A stretch of DNA of 64,000 nt from Paraburkholderia sp. (GCA_004322045.1 SCRN01000026.1:1-64000); one strand, 5' to 3'; shown: positions 17,641 through 27,057, counted from the stretch's first letter. Translations and numbers: made by a program. Notes: generated from the sequence alone by a model not told the origin.

Positions 17641-19629
17641 ATGAAGGTGGGTGTCGACTACTATCCCGAGCACTGGGACGTTTCGCTGTGGGAACACGAT
17701 GCGCGGCAAATGCAGGAAGCTGGCATCAGCATCGTTCGCTTGGCTGAATTCGCTTGGTCGCGGCTCGAGCCGACCGAGGGCCGCTTCGACTTCGAATGGC
17801 TCGACACGGCCATTGCGACGTTGGCGCGGCACAAAATAGAAGTGGTGATCGGTACGCCAACCGCAACGCCACCTGTTTGGCTGACCCATCGCTACCCAGA
17901 CGTTCTTCCCGTGGACAACAAGGGCAACGCGATTTTTGCCGGCGTTCGGCTCCATCGCTGTTACAACAGCCCGTCGCTGCGCGAGTTCGGTGCGCGGATC
18001 ATCGAGCAACTCACCCGTCGCTATGCGGCTCATCCCGCGGTCATCGGGTGGCAGACCGACAATGAACTCGCAGCGAACGATTGTCATTGCGAATACTGCA
18101 CGCGATCGTTCCGCGGCTGGTTGCAAACGAAATATGGTTCGTTGGACAACCTCAACCGCGAATGGGGCACAGTCGTTTGGAGCGGTGAATACAGCGACTG
18201 GAACCAAGTGACGACGCCGCTCGGTGGATCGCCTTATCTCAATCCCTCGTTTCTGCTCGACTTCCGGCGTTTTTCATCGGATGCGGTAGCCGATTTCAAT
18301 CGCTTCCAGGCCGCGCTGATCCGCAAACACAGCCCAGGCAAGTTCGTCACGCACAACCTGTGGGGTTACCCCGTCAGCGCCGACTACTACGACATGTTCG
18401 ACAGTATGGATTTCGCCTCTGTCGACTACTATCCGGCAACCGATCTTCTCGACGATGCCAAGTCGAAGATGTATCACGGCGCGTTGACCCTCGATCTGAC
18501 GCGCGGCGTCAAGCGCCGAAATTTCTGGGTCATGGAGCAACTGAGCGGGACGCCGGGGTGTTGGTACCCGATGTCGCGCACGCCGTTCCCCGGCATGATC
18601 CGGGCCTACGCATGGCAAAGCGTCTCGCGCGGCGCCGACACCATCGTTCAATTCCGATGGCGCTCCGCCCGCATCGGCGCAGAGCAGTTCTGGCACGGCC
18701 TTCTCGATCATCATGGCCAACCGGGCCGCCGCTTCAAGGAGTTCGTCCGGTTCAGTCAGGAGATGAGCAAACTCGCTCCGTTGCTGGAAGGGACCACACT
18801 CGAGCACGAGGTTGCGATGCTCTTTTCTCACGAGCAACTCAACGCTTTCCAGATTCAGCCGCAAGCCGATGGTTTCGACTATCTGGGCAACTTCAAACGC
18901 CTCCATCGCGCGCTGCTGACAATGGGCGTGGGCGCAGACGTCATTGATTGGAGGCAGGATCTTCGCGGCTACAGGCTCGTCATCGCCCCGATGCTGTATT
19001 TGATCGACGACGTCATGGCGAGCAGCCTGACGGAATACGTCGAGCAGGGTGGGACGCTCGTGCTTACTACACGATCCGGCGTCAAGAACATGAACAACGT
19101 CTGCCTGCCCGACCGTCTCCCGAACCTGCTGACGTCTCTGACAGGCGTGGAAGTCGATGAATACGATCCTGTGGGAAAGGACATCCAAACGCTGAGCCTC
19201 GACACCGGCGAAGGACTTTCGAGCAGTCAATGGTGTGACGTCCTCACGCCCGTAGCAGCCGAGACGATCGCCACCTACGCTAGCGAATATTTCGCGGGCA
19301 GGGCCGCCATCACGCGGAACGTGCGCGGCAAAGGCATGGCCTATTACATCGGAACCGTGTTGGACCAGCTATCGACTCAGGTGCTGATGCGGCGCATCAC
19401 CCAGGACGCCGGCATCGGCGGCGGGCTCGAACTCCCCGATGGTGTTGAAATCGCGGTAAGAAGCGCCGGCCAAAAACGGGTTACTTTCGTGCTCAATCTT
19501 TCCAAGGAAACGCAACGGGTTTCCATCGCTGTGGGCGACTACTCGAGCGCGCTCTCGAATCGGCGCTTTTCCGGGGGTGAACTCGAACTCGAGCCTGGCG
19601 GCGTGGAAATTTTCGTTGAGGCGGCCTAG
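17641..19629 (+). CDS. Beta-galactosidase, glycoside hydrolase family 42
   Basis: A 662-residue GH42 enzyme, full length. The TIM-barrel catalytic acids are visible: acid/base E142 in GWQTDNELAAND and nucleophile E299 in NFWVMEQLSGTPGCW. Four cysteines that bind zinc in family structures are present (C107, then C148, C150, C153 in CHCEYC). A trimerisation domain (about 390-590) and a small C-terminal beta domain follow. There is no signal peptide, so it cleaves imported beta-galactosides in the cytoplasm. AAGGA lies 8 nt before the ATG. It is the last gene of the LacI-controlled operon, and its presence is what suggests galactosides as the transported sugars. Confidence 0.95.
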   Translation: MKVGVDYYPEHWDVSLWEHDARQMQEAGISIVRLAEFAWSRLEPTEGRFDFEWLDTAIATLARHKIEVVIGTPTATPPVWLTHRYPDVLPVDNKGNAIFAGVRLHRCYNSPSLREFGARIIEQLTRRYAAHPAVIGWQTDNELAANDCHCEYCTRSFRGWLQTKYGSLDNLNREWGTVVWSGEYSDWNQVTTPLGGSPYLNPSFLLDFRRFSSDAVADFNRFQAALIRKHSPGKFVTHNLWGYPVSADYYDMFDSMDFASVDYYPATDLLDDAKSKMYHGALTLDLTRGVKRRNFWVMEQLSGTPGCWYPMSRTPFPGMIRAYAWQSVSRGADTIVQFRWRSARIGAEQFWHGLLDHHGQPGRRFKEFVRFSQEMSKLAPLLEGTTLEHEVAMLFSHEQLNAFQIQPQADGFDYLGNFKRLHRALLTMGVGADVIDWRQDLRGYRLVIAPMLYLIDDVMASSLTEYVEQGGTLVLTTRSGVKNMNNVCLPDRLPNLLTSLTGVEVDEYDPVGKDIQTLSLDTGEGLSSSQWCDVLTPVAAETIATYASEYFAGRAAITRNVRGKGMAYYIGTVLDQLSTQVLMRRITQDAGIGGGLELPDGVEIAVRSAGQKRVTFVLNLSKETQRVSIAVGDYSSALSNRRFSGGELELEPGGVEIFVEAA

Positions 19630-19631
19630 CG

Positions 19632-20507
19632 TCAATAAACCCCCGGCACCCCTACCGGCCGGTTTTTGAAGCGCCGATGCACCCAGTAGTACTGATCGGG
19701 AAAGCGCAGGATCTGGGCCTCGAGAAATGCATTCATTCTCGTGGCATCGTCCGTGTCGCTTTCGGACGGAAACCCTTCGAGCGGCTCGAAGATCGACAAT
19801 TTGTATCCCTTGAAATCCGGCAGCACCTCCGTCACGAACGGCACCACGCGCGCACGGCCCAGCTTCGCAAGGCGCGAAATGGAGGTCAGCGTGCAAGCGG
19901 GAACACCGAAGAATGGAACGAAGACGGAGTTTTCGATACCGTGGTCCATGTCCGCCGCGAGCATGACCGGTTTGCCCGAACGAAGAATGCCGATGACTTT
20001 TCTCGCGCTCGTGGCGCGTTCGATCATCTCGGCGCCGAACCTGCCACGTTGCCGCCTTGCCAGATCGCACATGCGCCGGTTCGACATCGGCGTGAACAGT
20101 GACGCGACGGGCAACTGCATCGAGTAACGCATGCATCCCACTTCGATGCCCACGAAGTGAAATCCCATGAAGATGGTGGGCGGAGCGTTCTCGTCTTCCA
20201 GATCGATCTTGCTTTCGATCTGGACGATACCCTCGATCGCCCGTGCACTGCCGAACCATTGAATCCCGCGCTCGAGATAGCTGCGAACCACGTGCCGAAA
20301 ATGCGCCTTTGCAAGGGCTTGGCGCTCGAGTTCGGTCTTCTCCGGAAAGCAGAGGCGCAAGTTCACCAGCACGACATGCTTGCGGCGGCTGGGCAACGCA
20401 TAGAGCGCTGCGCCGATAGCGCTGCCCAGCCTCGCGACCAGCGGGTAAGGAAGGACCGACAACACCCGCAGCAGCGCGATGAGAAAGGCATGACCGAGTT
20501 GTTTCAC
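19632..20507 (-). CDS. Lipid A biosynthesis acyltransferase family protein (LpxL/HtrB-like)
   Basis: A 291-residue member of the LpxL/HtrB (lysophospholipid acyltransferase) superfamily. I start it at GTG 20507, which has AGGA 7 nt upstream and gives an N-terminus of family-usual length; the open frame extends to 20708 with low-complexity, unlikely sequence. A hydrophobic N-terminal segment (residues 6-38) anchors it in the inner membrane. The HX4E catalytic motif is H117-FVGI-E122 and is followed by a PMSNRRM segment typical of the family. Such enzymes add a secondary acyl chain to lipid A or a related lipid. It stands alone, ending 2 nt from the convergent beta-galactosidase gene, so its exact acceptor is unknown. 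Confidence 0.85.
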   Translation of the reverse strand: MKQLGHAFLIALLRVLSVLPYPLVARLGSAIGAALYALPSRRKHVVLVNLRLCFPEKTELERQALAKAHFRHVVRSYLERGIQWFGSARAIEGIVQIESKIDLEDENAPPTIFMGFHFVGIEVGCMRYSMQLPVASLFTPMSNRRMCDLARRQRGRFGAEMIERATSARKVIGILRSGKPVMLAADMDHGIENSVFVPFFGVPACTLTSISRLAKLGRARVVPFVTEVLPDFKGYKLSIFEPLEGFPSESDTDDATRMNAFLEAQILRFPDQYYWVHRRFKNRPVGVPGVY

Positions 20508-20795
20508 TAGCTGTTCCTGCGTGCAATGGCCGACTGAGCCATTTTCGAATAGGGTGGTTCGCGAGCAGCGAACATACGTTGAGGTACGTCTCGCCAGCGC
20601 GGCGGCGTAACGGCGGGATGGCCCGTGGAACGAAGATGCGCACCCAATGCGTGGCGACCCCGAGCCTGTCGCGAGCGGGTGCATTATCGCATGCGATTGC
20701 GCAGGCACTGCCGCCGTCGCGAATCGATTCGAGAAGCGTCCGAGGTCGCGCGAGCCCCTATGGCTCGCCGCGCCATCGCATGGTGTACGCCGGCT

Positions 20796-21539
20796 TCAAC
20801 GAAAGCCCGCCCGCATTGCAATCGGCCACGTCACTTCACGGCGTCGATCGGGCTCACCCCAGACGGGAGCGAGTTCGGCCGCCAGCGAGGCGACGGGATC
20901 GCTGCCCGTTGCGCTGCGATAACGCGCCGTGGCCGACCAACTGCGGCAGTAGCCAAGCAGGTCGTCTAGCGTCCAAGCGAGCCGGATAGTGAATGGGGGA
21001 CTTGCGACGGGTTCGAAGGGGAACGGCAGCTCGGCATACGCAGTTTCGACATGACGCCGCTCGGCAGGCCAATAGGGGCCGACCACTTGATGATAAAAGT
21101 GGCCCACCCGTTCTTCGACCGCATCGCCCTCGACATGAAGCACGCCGTAGGTCCAAGCAGCGATCAGACCGCCACGCTTCAGTATGCGCCTCACTTCGGC
21201 ATAGAAACGATCGAGGTCGAACCAGTGCAGCGCTTGCGCGACGGTGACGGCGTCTGCAGTCGCGTCGGCTAGGCCGCTGCGGTCCGCCGGCGCGACGCGA
21301 TACTCGACGCGCTCGTGTGCAGGCGCCTGGGAGATTTGAGCGTCGCTGAGGTCGGTGGCCCACACCTTGGCGAAATGGGCAGCCAACGCGATCGACGCCT
21401 GGCCGTTGCCAGCCCCAACGTCCCACACAAGCGCTCGAACAGGACATTGCGTGGCGAGCCACGAGAAAAGCGCCGGCGGATAGGTGGGCCGCGACGCAAC
21501 ATACTGCTTGGCGACGGCGCTGAAGTGATCGGGATTCAT
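20796..21539 (-). CDS. Class I SAM-dependent methyltransferase
   Basis: A 247-residue methyltransferase of the UbiE/Methyltransf_11 type. The SAM-binding motif I is VWDVGAGNGQASIALA (about residues 38-53), with the acidic motif II at ATDLS and the post-I pattern ALHWFDLDRFYAEVRRILKR GG typical of YafE-like small-molecule methyltransferases. I prefer the ATG at 21539 (MNPDHFSAVAKQY); an in-frame ATG 42 nt upstream is possible. The substrate is unknown. The 288-nt space between its stop and the acyltransferase start shows no recognisable gene or site. Confidence 0.87.
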   Translation of the reverse strand: MNPDHFSAVAKQYVASRPTYPPALFSWLATQCPVRALVWDVGAGNGQASIALAAHFAKVWATDLSDAQISQAPAHERVEYRVAPADRSGLADATADAVTVAQALHWFDLDRFYAEVRRILKRGGLIAAWTYGVLHVEGDAVEERVGHFYHQVVGPYWPAERRHVETAYAELPFPFEPVASPPFTIRLAWTLDDLLGYCRSWSATARYRSATGSDPVASLAAELAPVWGEPDRRREVTWPIAMRAGFR

Positions 21540-21648
21540 GGCGGCTATCGTAGGATGCCCCGCTCCATCGGTCAAATACACGGCTCGGGCCTCTCCCTGA
21601 AATCGACTCGTTGCTCAAATGCACCAACAAAAATAAACGATTTCTTCC

Positions 21649-21671
21649 CAAATATCGGGAATCGATATTTG
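21649..21671. promoter_or_regulatory. AT-rich inverted repeat upstream of the FkbM gene
   Basis: CAAATATC and GATATTTG form a perfect 8-bp inverted repeat with a 7-nt spacer in the AT-rich intergenic space between two divergent methyltransferase genes. It has the size of a dimeric regulator site. No regulator for it is evident nearby. Confidence 0.4.
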
Positions 21672-21710
21672 ACGCTCACTCAGTTTAGTCCGTGCTTTCT
21701 TGTGATGATC

Positions 21711-21738
21711 GGACGATTATCGATGATTAATATCGTCC
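21711..21738 (+). other. Hairpin in the leader of the FkbM gene
   Basis: GGACGAT and ATCGTCC pair across a 14-nt loop about 65 nt before the likely start codon. It could form in the 5' leader RNA or be a second DNA-binding site. It lies in the same AT-rich block as the inverted repeat at 21649. Confidence 0.3.
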
Positions 21739-21801
21739 TTGAAAATAACCCTGAATAAGCTAATCTACCGCCATCGATCGGCTCAATCGGTGTGCATTCC
21801 T

Positions 21802-22512
21802 ATGATCACATTCAAAAGTGCCGGACATTTTCTTTGGCTAGTGCGAAAGACGTGGATTACGCGAGTCGCGCGCCTGTATTATTCGCAGTTCGGCGAGGAC
21901 GCGGTGCTGCGCGAGATAATCAGTCCAACGTGCAACAAAGGAATCTACGTCGATGTCGGCGCATATCATCCAATAAAATTTTCGAATACGTACGCCTTGC
22001 ATAAACGCGGTTGGCGTGGCATCAACATCGACATGGATCCCATAAAAATAGAAGCATTCAAGCTCGCCAGGGCTTCCGATATCAATATTTGTGCGGCGAT
22101 TTCAAGCGAGAAAACCGTTAAACAGGCCTACAACTTTTCCAAGTATGGGCTGACCTCGACTCTGGACCCCGAAACGGCCGCTACCGAGGGCCAGGCTCCC
22201 GTATCGGTCCGCACTGTGGAGACGACTACGCTCGACGACGTGTTGGAACACAGCCGCTACTCGAACCAGGAAATCGATCTGCTTTCGATCGACGCGGAGG
22301 GGCATGATTATCACGTGCTGCGATCGATCGACATCAAGCGATACAAACCTAAAATCATCATCGTCGAAAGCGTATCGTTTTCGATCAGGGATGTAATCGA
22401 CTCTGAAATATATACGTACCTCGAAAAATACGGCTACCGCCTAATCAGCTGGACGCACATTTCACTGATCTTCAGGGTCGATCGGTCGGCAATATTTCGA
22501 TTCCAGCTATAG
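21802..22512 (+). CDS. FkbM family methyltransferase
   Basis: A protein of about 236 residues, taking the ATG at 21802; the frame is open back to a TTG at 21739. It contains the FkbM-type SAM site YVDVGAYHPIKFSNTYALHK (about residues 50-69) followed by GWRGINIDMDP, and the later SIDAEGHDYHVL segment characteristic of the family. FkbM enzymes O-methylate sugars or polyketides, often on surface glycans. Base composition and codon use are clearly more AT-rich than in the neighbours (many AAA, ATA and AAT codons), so this gene looks horizontally acquired. It is not part of a glycan cluster here, and its substrate cannot be guessed. Confidence 0.85.
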   Translation: MITFKSAGHFLWLVRKTWITRVARLYYSQFGEDAVLREIISPTCNKGIYVDVGAYHPIKFSNTYALHKRGWRGINIDMDPIKIEAFKLARASDINICAAISSEKTVKQAYNFSKYGLTSTLDPETAATEGQAPVSVRTVETTTLDDVLEHSRYSNQEIDLLSIDAEGHDYHVLRSIDIKRYKPKIIIVESVSFSIRDVIDSEIYTYLEKYGYRLISWTHISLIFRVDRSAIFRFQL

Positions 22513-22522
22513 CTATAGCCAC

Positions 22523-22542
22523 CCCGGCCTCGCGATGCCGGG
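22523..22542. other. Hairpin between convergent genes
   Basis: CCCGGC and GCCGGG pair across an 8-nt loop between the FkbM stop and the yceH stop. There is no T-run on either side, so it is at best a weak bidirectional terminator. Confidence 0.3.
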
Positions 22543-22589
22543 CCTGCGCCGAATTGCCCCGTCCCCTCGCCGGCTCGCGAATCATTGCG

Positions 22590-23273
22590 CTAGTTCTGCG
22601 AGGACGGGAGGTCGATCGAGATACCCAAATCGGCCGCCATGTGTTCAACAATCGCTCGCAATTGCGTCACTTCATCGGCCAAGCGCTGTTGTTCCGCCCT
22701 CAACACATCCAGTTCGCCCGCCGGCGCCGCACCTGGCGCGCGAGCGAACGTGGCCGCCACCTGCTCCACGTTCACTTCGCCGCACATCAAGTGCATCCAG
22801 CGATTCTCGCGCTCGCCGGGCGCGCACGGCAGCTTCACCACGAGCGCAGGCGTACGCGCGACCAGTTCGTCGAGAAACGCTTCGACCGAGGAATTGTCTG
22901 CGAAACCGTGCAGACGCGCGGCATTCAGGCGCAATTCGGCAACGGTCTGCGGGCCTCTGAGCAAGAGAACCGTCAGCAACGCAGCCGCCTGGCTCGGCAC
23001 GCCGAGCACGCGATTCAAGTTATGCTCGTAGCGTGTGACGCGGCTACTGCTCGCCTCCATCACGAGGCTCAGCCGCTTCAAGCCGTCGATGGCGCTCTGC
23101 ACTTCCCCCTCGGTGACGCTCATGACGGGAGAGCGAGCGGTTTTCTGATTGCAGCCCGCGGTGATCGCGTTCAGCGACAAGGGATACGTATCCGGAACCG
23201 TATGCTGCTTTTCGACCAGCACGCCAAGGACGCGGGCTTCGATCGGGGTGAGTTCGCGAAGGGGTTGGGTCAT
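22590..23273 (-). CDS. yceH: YceH family protein (DUF480)
   Basis: A 227-residue protein that I recognise as YceH/DUF480: the N-terminus LTPIEARVLGVLVEKQHTVPD and the following YPLSLNAITAGCNQK are hallmarks. The fold has two winged-helix domains (about 1-90 and 95-175) and a C-terminal coiled-coil-like tail (about 185-220, leucine and glutamine rich). It is widespread in proteobacteria and its cellular role is not established. It stands as a single gene here. Confidence 0.9.
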   Translation of the reverse strand: MTQPLRELTPIEARVLGVLVEKQHTVPDTYPLSLNAITAGCNQKTARSPVMSVTEGEVQSAIDGLKRLSLVMEASSSRVTRYEHNLNRVLGVPSQAAALLTVLLLRGPQTVAELRLNAARLHGFADNSSVEAFLDELVARTPALVVKLPCAPGERENRWMHLMCGEVNVEQVAATFARAPGAAPAGELDVLRAEQQRLADEVTQLRAIVEHMAADLGISIDLPSSQN

Positions 23274-23330
23274 GTCGCAGCGATGAGCAGTGAAGGTGGG
23301 GAGATATGATAGCGATTCCCGCGCTCGACA

Positions 23331-24254
23331 TCACGGATGTTCCGGCACGAAAGATTCGTCGCGAAACAAGCGCGCCGCTTCGCGCAGCCAAGCCGTGAAA
23401 AGACGAAGCCCCTTCTTGGGACGCGTCGAAGGCGACTCGACCAGGCGGTACGCGAACCCCGGCAGGCAGGGCCCTTCGATCTTGAGCAAGCGGCCGGTGC
23501 GCAGTTCTTCATCGATCAGCACGTTGCTGCACATCAGCGGCCCCAAGCCGCACTCCGCGGCATAGAGCCCGAGCATTTCCTCGCTATACCAGGACAAACG
23601 AAAGTCGATGCTTCGATCGTGTTCGACGAGCGCGAGCCACGTCGACCAATCCGGAGCATTCAGCGCGCGGTTTCCCCACTTGTAGGCAAGCAGGGGGCGC
23701 GAAGCGAAGTCCTCGATCGCCGGCTTGCGATCCTGCGGACAAATATCGCGAGCGGCCACCGCGATATAACAGTCCTCCAAAATGACGGACTCGCGCAGAT
23801 CGGTTGGGACCGGACCATAGCGGATTGCGAGGTCGATCTCTTCGGCGCGCAGATCGACGAGATTCTCCGAACCGTGAATATGCACCGTAACGTTCGGGTG
23901 CACGGCATTGAATTGCGACAGCCGGGGCATCAACCAGCGCTGCGCGAACGCACGAGTGGCCGAGATTTGGATCGAGTCCTCACTCGCACGCGCATTGACG
24001 GCCTCGAATGCCTGGGCAAGTTGATCGAAGCCGTCTCTGACGAGCGGGTAGATCGTCTTGCCAACCGGTGTCAGCGCGACAGCTCGCCCGGTTCGTTCGA
24101 ACAGCTTTTGACCGAGGCGTGCCTCGAGTTGACGGATTTGGTGACTCACGGCCGTGATGGTCACGGACAGTTCATCGGCGGCCGCTGTGAAGCTTTGATG
24201 CCGCGCCGCGGCCTCGAAGGCGCGGACCGAATTGAGCGGTGGCAACTTGCGCAT
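23331..24254 (-). CDS. LysR family regulator, GcvA-like
   Basis: A 307-residue LysR-type regulator of the GcvA subgroup. Its N-terminal helix-turn-helix is ARHQSFTAAADELSVTITAV (about 17-37), followed by the linker motif LEARLGQKLFERTGRAVALT, and a C-terminal effector domain (90-300). It lies downstream of the DUF1989, amidase and azoreductase genes on the same strand, 129 nt from the DUF1989 stop, and may control that operon and the divergent permease-creatininase operon. The repeated TTGAG/CTCAA sites at 27153-27227 are plausible targets, but that link is inference. Confidence 0.92.
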   Translation of the reverse strand: MRKLPPLNSVRAFEAAARHQSFTAAADELSVTITAVSHQIRQLEARLGQKLFERTGRAVALTPVGKTIYPLVRDGFDQLAQAFEAVNARASEDSIQISATRAFAQRWLMPRLSQFNAVHPNVTVHIHGSENLVDLRAEEIDLAIRYGPVPTDLRESVILEDCYIAVAARDICPQDRKPAIEDFASRPLLAYKWGNRALNAPDWSTWLALVEHDRSIDFRLSWYSEEMLGLYAAECGLGPLMCSNVLIDEELRTGRLLKIEGPCLPGFAYRLVESPSTRPKKGLRLFTAWLREAARLFRDESFVPEHP

Positions 24255-24383
24255 GGCGATATACCTTCATCCGGAAGTCGGCCGGTGGCGGTCAATGCAT
24301 TCTACCCAAACCGGCCGGCCGCTCGCAGCGCTCGCCGCGCCGTCAAACCCTGAGCGCGCCACCGCTCAGAGGTAAGGCCGCGT

Positions 24384-24998
24384 TCAGACGATCGAATAGT
24401 GCGCGTCGGTCGGCATCATCCCGTTGACCGCCGTCACATCCTGCGGACAAGCCGACATCACGACGATCGCATCCATTTCGGCGCGCAGCGCGACGTATTG
24501 GCCGGCCTGACTGACCGGCGGCACGAATTTCAGCCCGCCGTTCTCGCATACGGGTACGTTCATGAATAAGTTCAGCGGGCAAGGTGTTTCTTGCGCCGTC
24601 AACCCGAGTGTTCGAAGCGCGGCCGCGAGGTTATCGGTGCAGTTGTCATGGTGACCGACCACCCCCAACTGCGCGTAGCGATGCCTGTCGCACGCGGCGA
24701 TCAACGTATCGTGCACGCCCGGCGTCGTGTCCTCCACCAACGTCAAGATCGCGCGCCGATGGTTCGTCAGCAACGTGTCGCCCACCTGCGGAATGATCTT
24801 GAGCATGGCGGTGCGGCTATGCTCCATCGACATCGATTCGCCGATGTCATGCTGATTGAACGCCCAGGTGTCGACGACCTGATGGCCGTGCGTATTGATC
24901 ACCTTGATCGTCATGCCCTTGGCGAGTCTGACCGCCACGCCGCCGCGTGCGGGAATACGGGTAGGGGCGTCGTCGGTGTCGGGGGATATCGGATTCAT
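24384..24998 (-). CDS. DUF1989 (urea carboxylase-associated) family protein
   Basis: A 204-residue protein of the DUF1989 family, relatives of which are annotated as urea amidolyase-associated or urea carboxylase-associated proteins. Typical features are the RIPARGGVAVRLAKGMTIKV opening, the metal-ligand-like EHSRTAM and HHDNCTDN segments, and the LNLFMNVPVCENGGLKF stretch. GGAGAAC lies 6 nt before the ATG. It starts 21 nt after the amidase stop, so the two are co-transcribed. The family is linked to nitrogen release from amides and guanidines. No biochemical role can be assigned from sequence. Confidence 0.85.
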   Translation of the reverse strand: MNPISPDTDDAPTRIPARGGVAVRLAKGMTIKVINTHGHQVVDTWAFNQHDIGESMSMEHSRTAMLKIIPQVGDTLLTNHRRAILTLVEDTTPGVHDTLIAACDRHRYAQLGVVGHHDNCTDNLAAALRTLGLTAQETPCPLNLFMNVPVCENGGLKFVPPVSQAGQYVALRAEMDAIVVMSACPQDVTAVNGMMPTDAHYSIV

Positions 24999-25019
24999 GC
25001 GTTGTTCTCCGGATAGATG

Positions 25020-26387
25020 TCATTGGGCCGGCCGCGCCCGCCATGTCGATTCGATCGCAAGACACGTTCGTAGCAGCCGATCGTCGTGCCCTTGCGGGAC
25101 GGAAAAAAGCACCGAGGTCGGCATTCCCTGACGATCGACGCCCGACGGCATGGCGACGCCCGGCATATCGAGAAAGCTGCCCGGCATGGTCAGCGAAAGC
25201 GTCTCTAGGTTGGTCGCCGCGAACAGATGGTCGTCGGCCTCCAATGCCGCAAGTTCAGGCGCGACATGCTTGACTGTCGGAGTAATGAGCACCGCTTCGT
25301 CTCCGAACTCGTGCAAGAGGTTCAGCATGAGCTCGACCCGTCGAGCGCGAATGAGATCCTCTGTCCGCCGATCGATGGCTTTGGCGGCCAGCAATCGATT
25401 GCGAACGCGCCGATCGAGTTGGTCGCTGCATGGTCCTTCGACGACATCCCGAAGGAGTGCCCAAGCCTCGACGGCGCCGAGCCAGCCCTGCGTCGCGATC
25501 AAGCTGCGCGTGCGGGCGAATGCTTCGACGGGGCGCTCTTGCACGCGCGCGCCGCACTGTCGCAACCGCGCCACGACGCGGCGGAGATTGCCTGCCACGT
25601 CGGGCTCGAGCGCCGGATCCTCGAGGACCGACGAATCGACGACGAACCGGACCTGGTCCAGCGGCAGCGCCTGTAAGCAGATGTCCGAACGGCCGCGCAT
25701 CGCGCCGTCCAGCAGCACGCAGTCCTCCACGGTGCGCGCTAGCGGCCCGAGCGCATCGAGCGTGACGGCGAGCGGGTGCACGCCCCCCATGTCGTAACGG
25801 CCAGTCGACGCGCGAAAACCCACGAGCGCGTTGAATGCCGCCGGCACGCGGACGGACCCCGCGGTGTCGGTCCCGATCGCCGCGGGAACGAGCCCGCGTT
25901 GCACGGCGATGGCCGAGCCCGAAGACGAGCCGCCGGGTACGCGCGGCGCCATAGCCTGCGCGCCGAAGTCCGCGCCTGGTGTGCCGAAGTGAGGGTTGAG
26001 CCCGAGCCCAGAGAAGGCGAATTCGCTCAAGTTCGTCTTGCCGATCGGAATCATGCCGGCCGCCCGCATCGCGGCGATCACCGCGGCGTCCCGCGATGCG
26101 CGCGGCGCGTCGATCCGCGTGAGCGATCCCGCGCTCGTCTTGCTGCCCGCCACGTCGATCATGTCCTTCACGGCGAACGGGATCCCGTCGAGGCGGCCAA
26201 GCGGTGCGCCCCGGCTGCGTCTGCGCGCCGCTTCCCGCGCCTCTTCGAGCGCGCCTTCGATGAACGAAATGAAGACGCCGCGAGAGGCATGCGCTCGAGT
26301 CACCGCGGTACGTACCAGTTCGAAGGCGTCTAGGCTCGCGTCGTCCAGCCTTCGCGCGATCTCGCTTAGCGTCGTAGGGGTCGGCAT
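25020..26387 (-). CDS. Amidase signature family hydrolase
   Basis: A 455-residue amidase signature (AS) enzyme with a complete Ser-cisSer-Lys triad: K74 (FAVKDMID), S154 in PGGSSSGSA and the nucleophile S178 in GTDTAGSVRVPAAFN. It resembles AtzE/AtzF-like or indoleacetamide-type amidases and lacks a signal peptide. It starts 13 nt after the azoreductase stop and ends 21 nt before the DUF1989 gene. In this context it probably cleaves a C-N bond in an amide or carbamoyl compound and releases ammonia; the precise substrate is open. Confidence 0.9.
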   Translation of the reverse strand: MPTPTTLSEIARRLDDASLDAFELVRTAVTRAHASRGVFISFIEGALEEAREAARRRSRGAPLGRLDGIPFAVKDMIDVAGSKTSAGSLTRIDAPRASRDAAVIAAMRAAGMIPIGKTNLSEFAFSGLGLNPHFGTPGADFGAQAMAPRVPGGSSSGSAIAVQRGLVPAAIGTDTAGSVRVPAAFNALVGFRASTGRYDMGGVHPLAVTLDALGPLARTVEDCVLLDGAMRGRSDICLQALPLDQVRFVVDSSVLEDPALEPDVAGNLRRVVARLRQCGARVQERPVEAFARTRSLIATQGWLGAVEAWALLRDVVEGPCSDQLDRRVRNRLLAAKAIDRRTEDLIRARRVELMLNLLHEFGDEAVLITPTVKHVAPELAALEADDHLFAATNLETLSLTMPGSFLDMPGVAMPSGVDRQGMPTSVLFSVPQGHDDRLLRTCLAIESTWRARPAQ

Positions 26388-26400
26388 GACGTCGTGCGGG

Positions 26401-27057
26401 TTATGCGGTTACGCTCGCACCCGCCAACTGGCGGGCCAGTACCGGCACCGCGGCGAAGGCATCGGCCACCGACGCTTCGTGCCGTGCGTCGCCGAACTCC
26501 TGATAGCTGATACTGATCGCGTGGCTTTCCTCGACACCGAGATAGTGTGCGCAGGTCAGGATATGCGTATCCAAGTGGTTCATCTTTTCCCGCACCCCGC
26601 CGGGGCCGAATCCGAATTCGCCGTGCGAACTCAGAATGACGAGCTTCTTGCCGCCCATGACCGGCTCCAGCGGAAAGTCTCCGCGCGCCAGGTCGAACGT
26701 AAACGTCTTGCGCACGCGGATGACTTTGTCGAACCACGACTTGAGCGCCGCGGGCATGCCGTAGTTGTACATGGGCGTGCCGATCACGATCACGTCGGCG
26801 CGGTCGACTTCGTCGATCAGTTCGTCGGATAAGCGCAGCGTCTCGCGTTGCTCGGGCGTGAGCTCCTCGTCGGGTGTAAAGGCAGCCGCAATCCACGCTT
26901 CGGTGATGATGGGGGGTGGATTGGCGCCTACGTCGCGCGAAATGATGTCGGCGGCTGCGTCGAGCTCCTTCCATGCGTCGACGAAGGCGTTCGATAGCTT
27001 GCGGCTGAGCGAGCGGCCGCCGCGTGCGCTGGCCGTGATGTGCAAAAGCGTGGTCAT
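26401..27057 (-). CDS. FMN-dependent NADH-azoreductase family protein
   Basis: A 218-residue flavodoxin-fold protein of the AzoR/NQO family: the phosphate-binding opening LLHITASARGGRSLSRKLSN, the flavin-loop motif GTPMYNYGMPAALKSWFDKV and the NADH-side FGFGPGGVREKMNHLD segment are all present. It reduces quinones or azo compounds with NADH using FMN. Reading order on the minus strand is azoreductase, amidase, DUF1989, with 13- and 21-nt gaps. AAAGGAA lies upstream of the ATG. Its link to an amide-cleaving pathway is unclear; it may detoxify a quinone-like substrate or simply share the regulator. Confidence 0.88.
   Translation of the reverse strand: MTTLLHITASARGGRSLSRKLSNAFVDAWKELDAAADIISRDVGANPPPIITEAWIAAAFTPDEELTPEQRETLRLSDELIDEVDRADVIVIGTPMYNYGMPAALKSWFDKVIRVRKTFTFDLARGDFPLEPVMGGKKLVILSSHGEFGFGPGGVREKMNHLDTHILTCAHYLGVEESHAISISYQEFGDARHEASVADAFAAVPVLARQLAGASVTA

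Noticed and set aside
20508-20708. Upstream extension of the acyltransferase frame to an ATG at 20708
   Set aside because: The added 67 residues are low-complexity and precede the family N-terminus, whereas GTG 20507 has a Shine-Dalgarno match.
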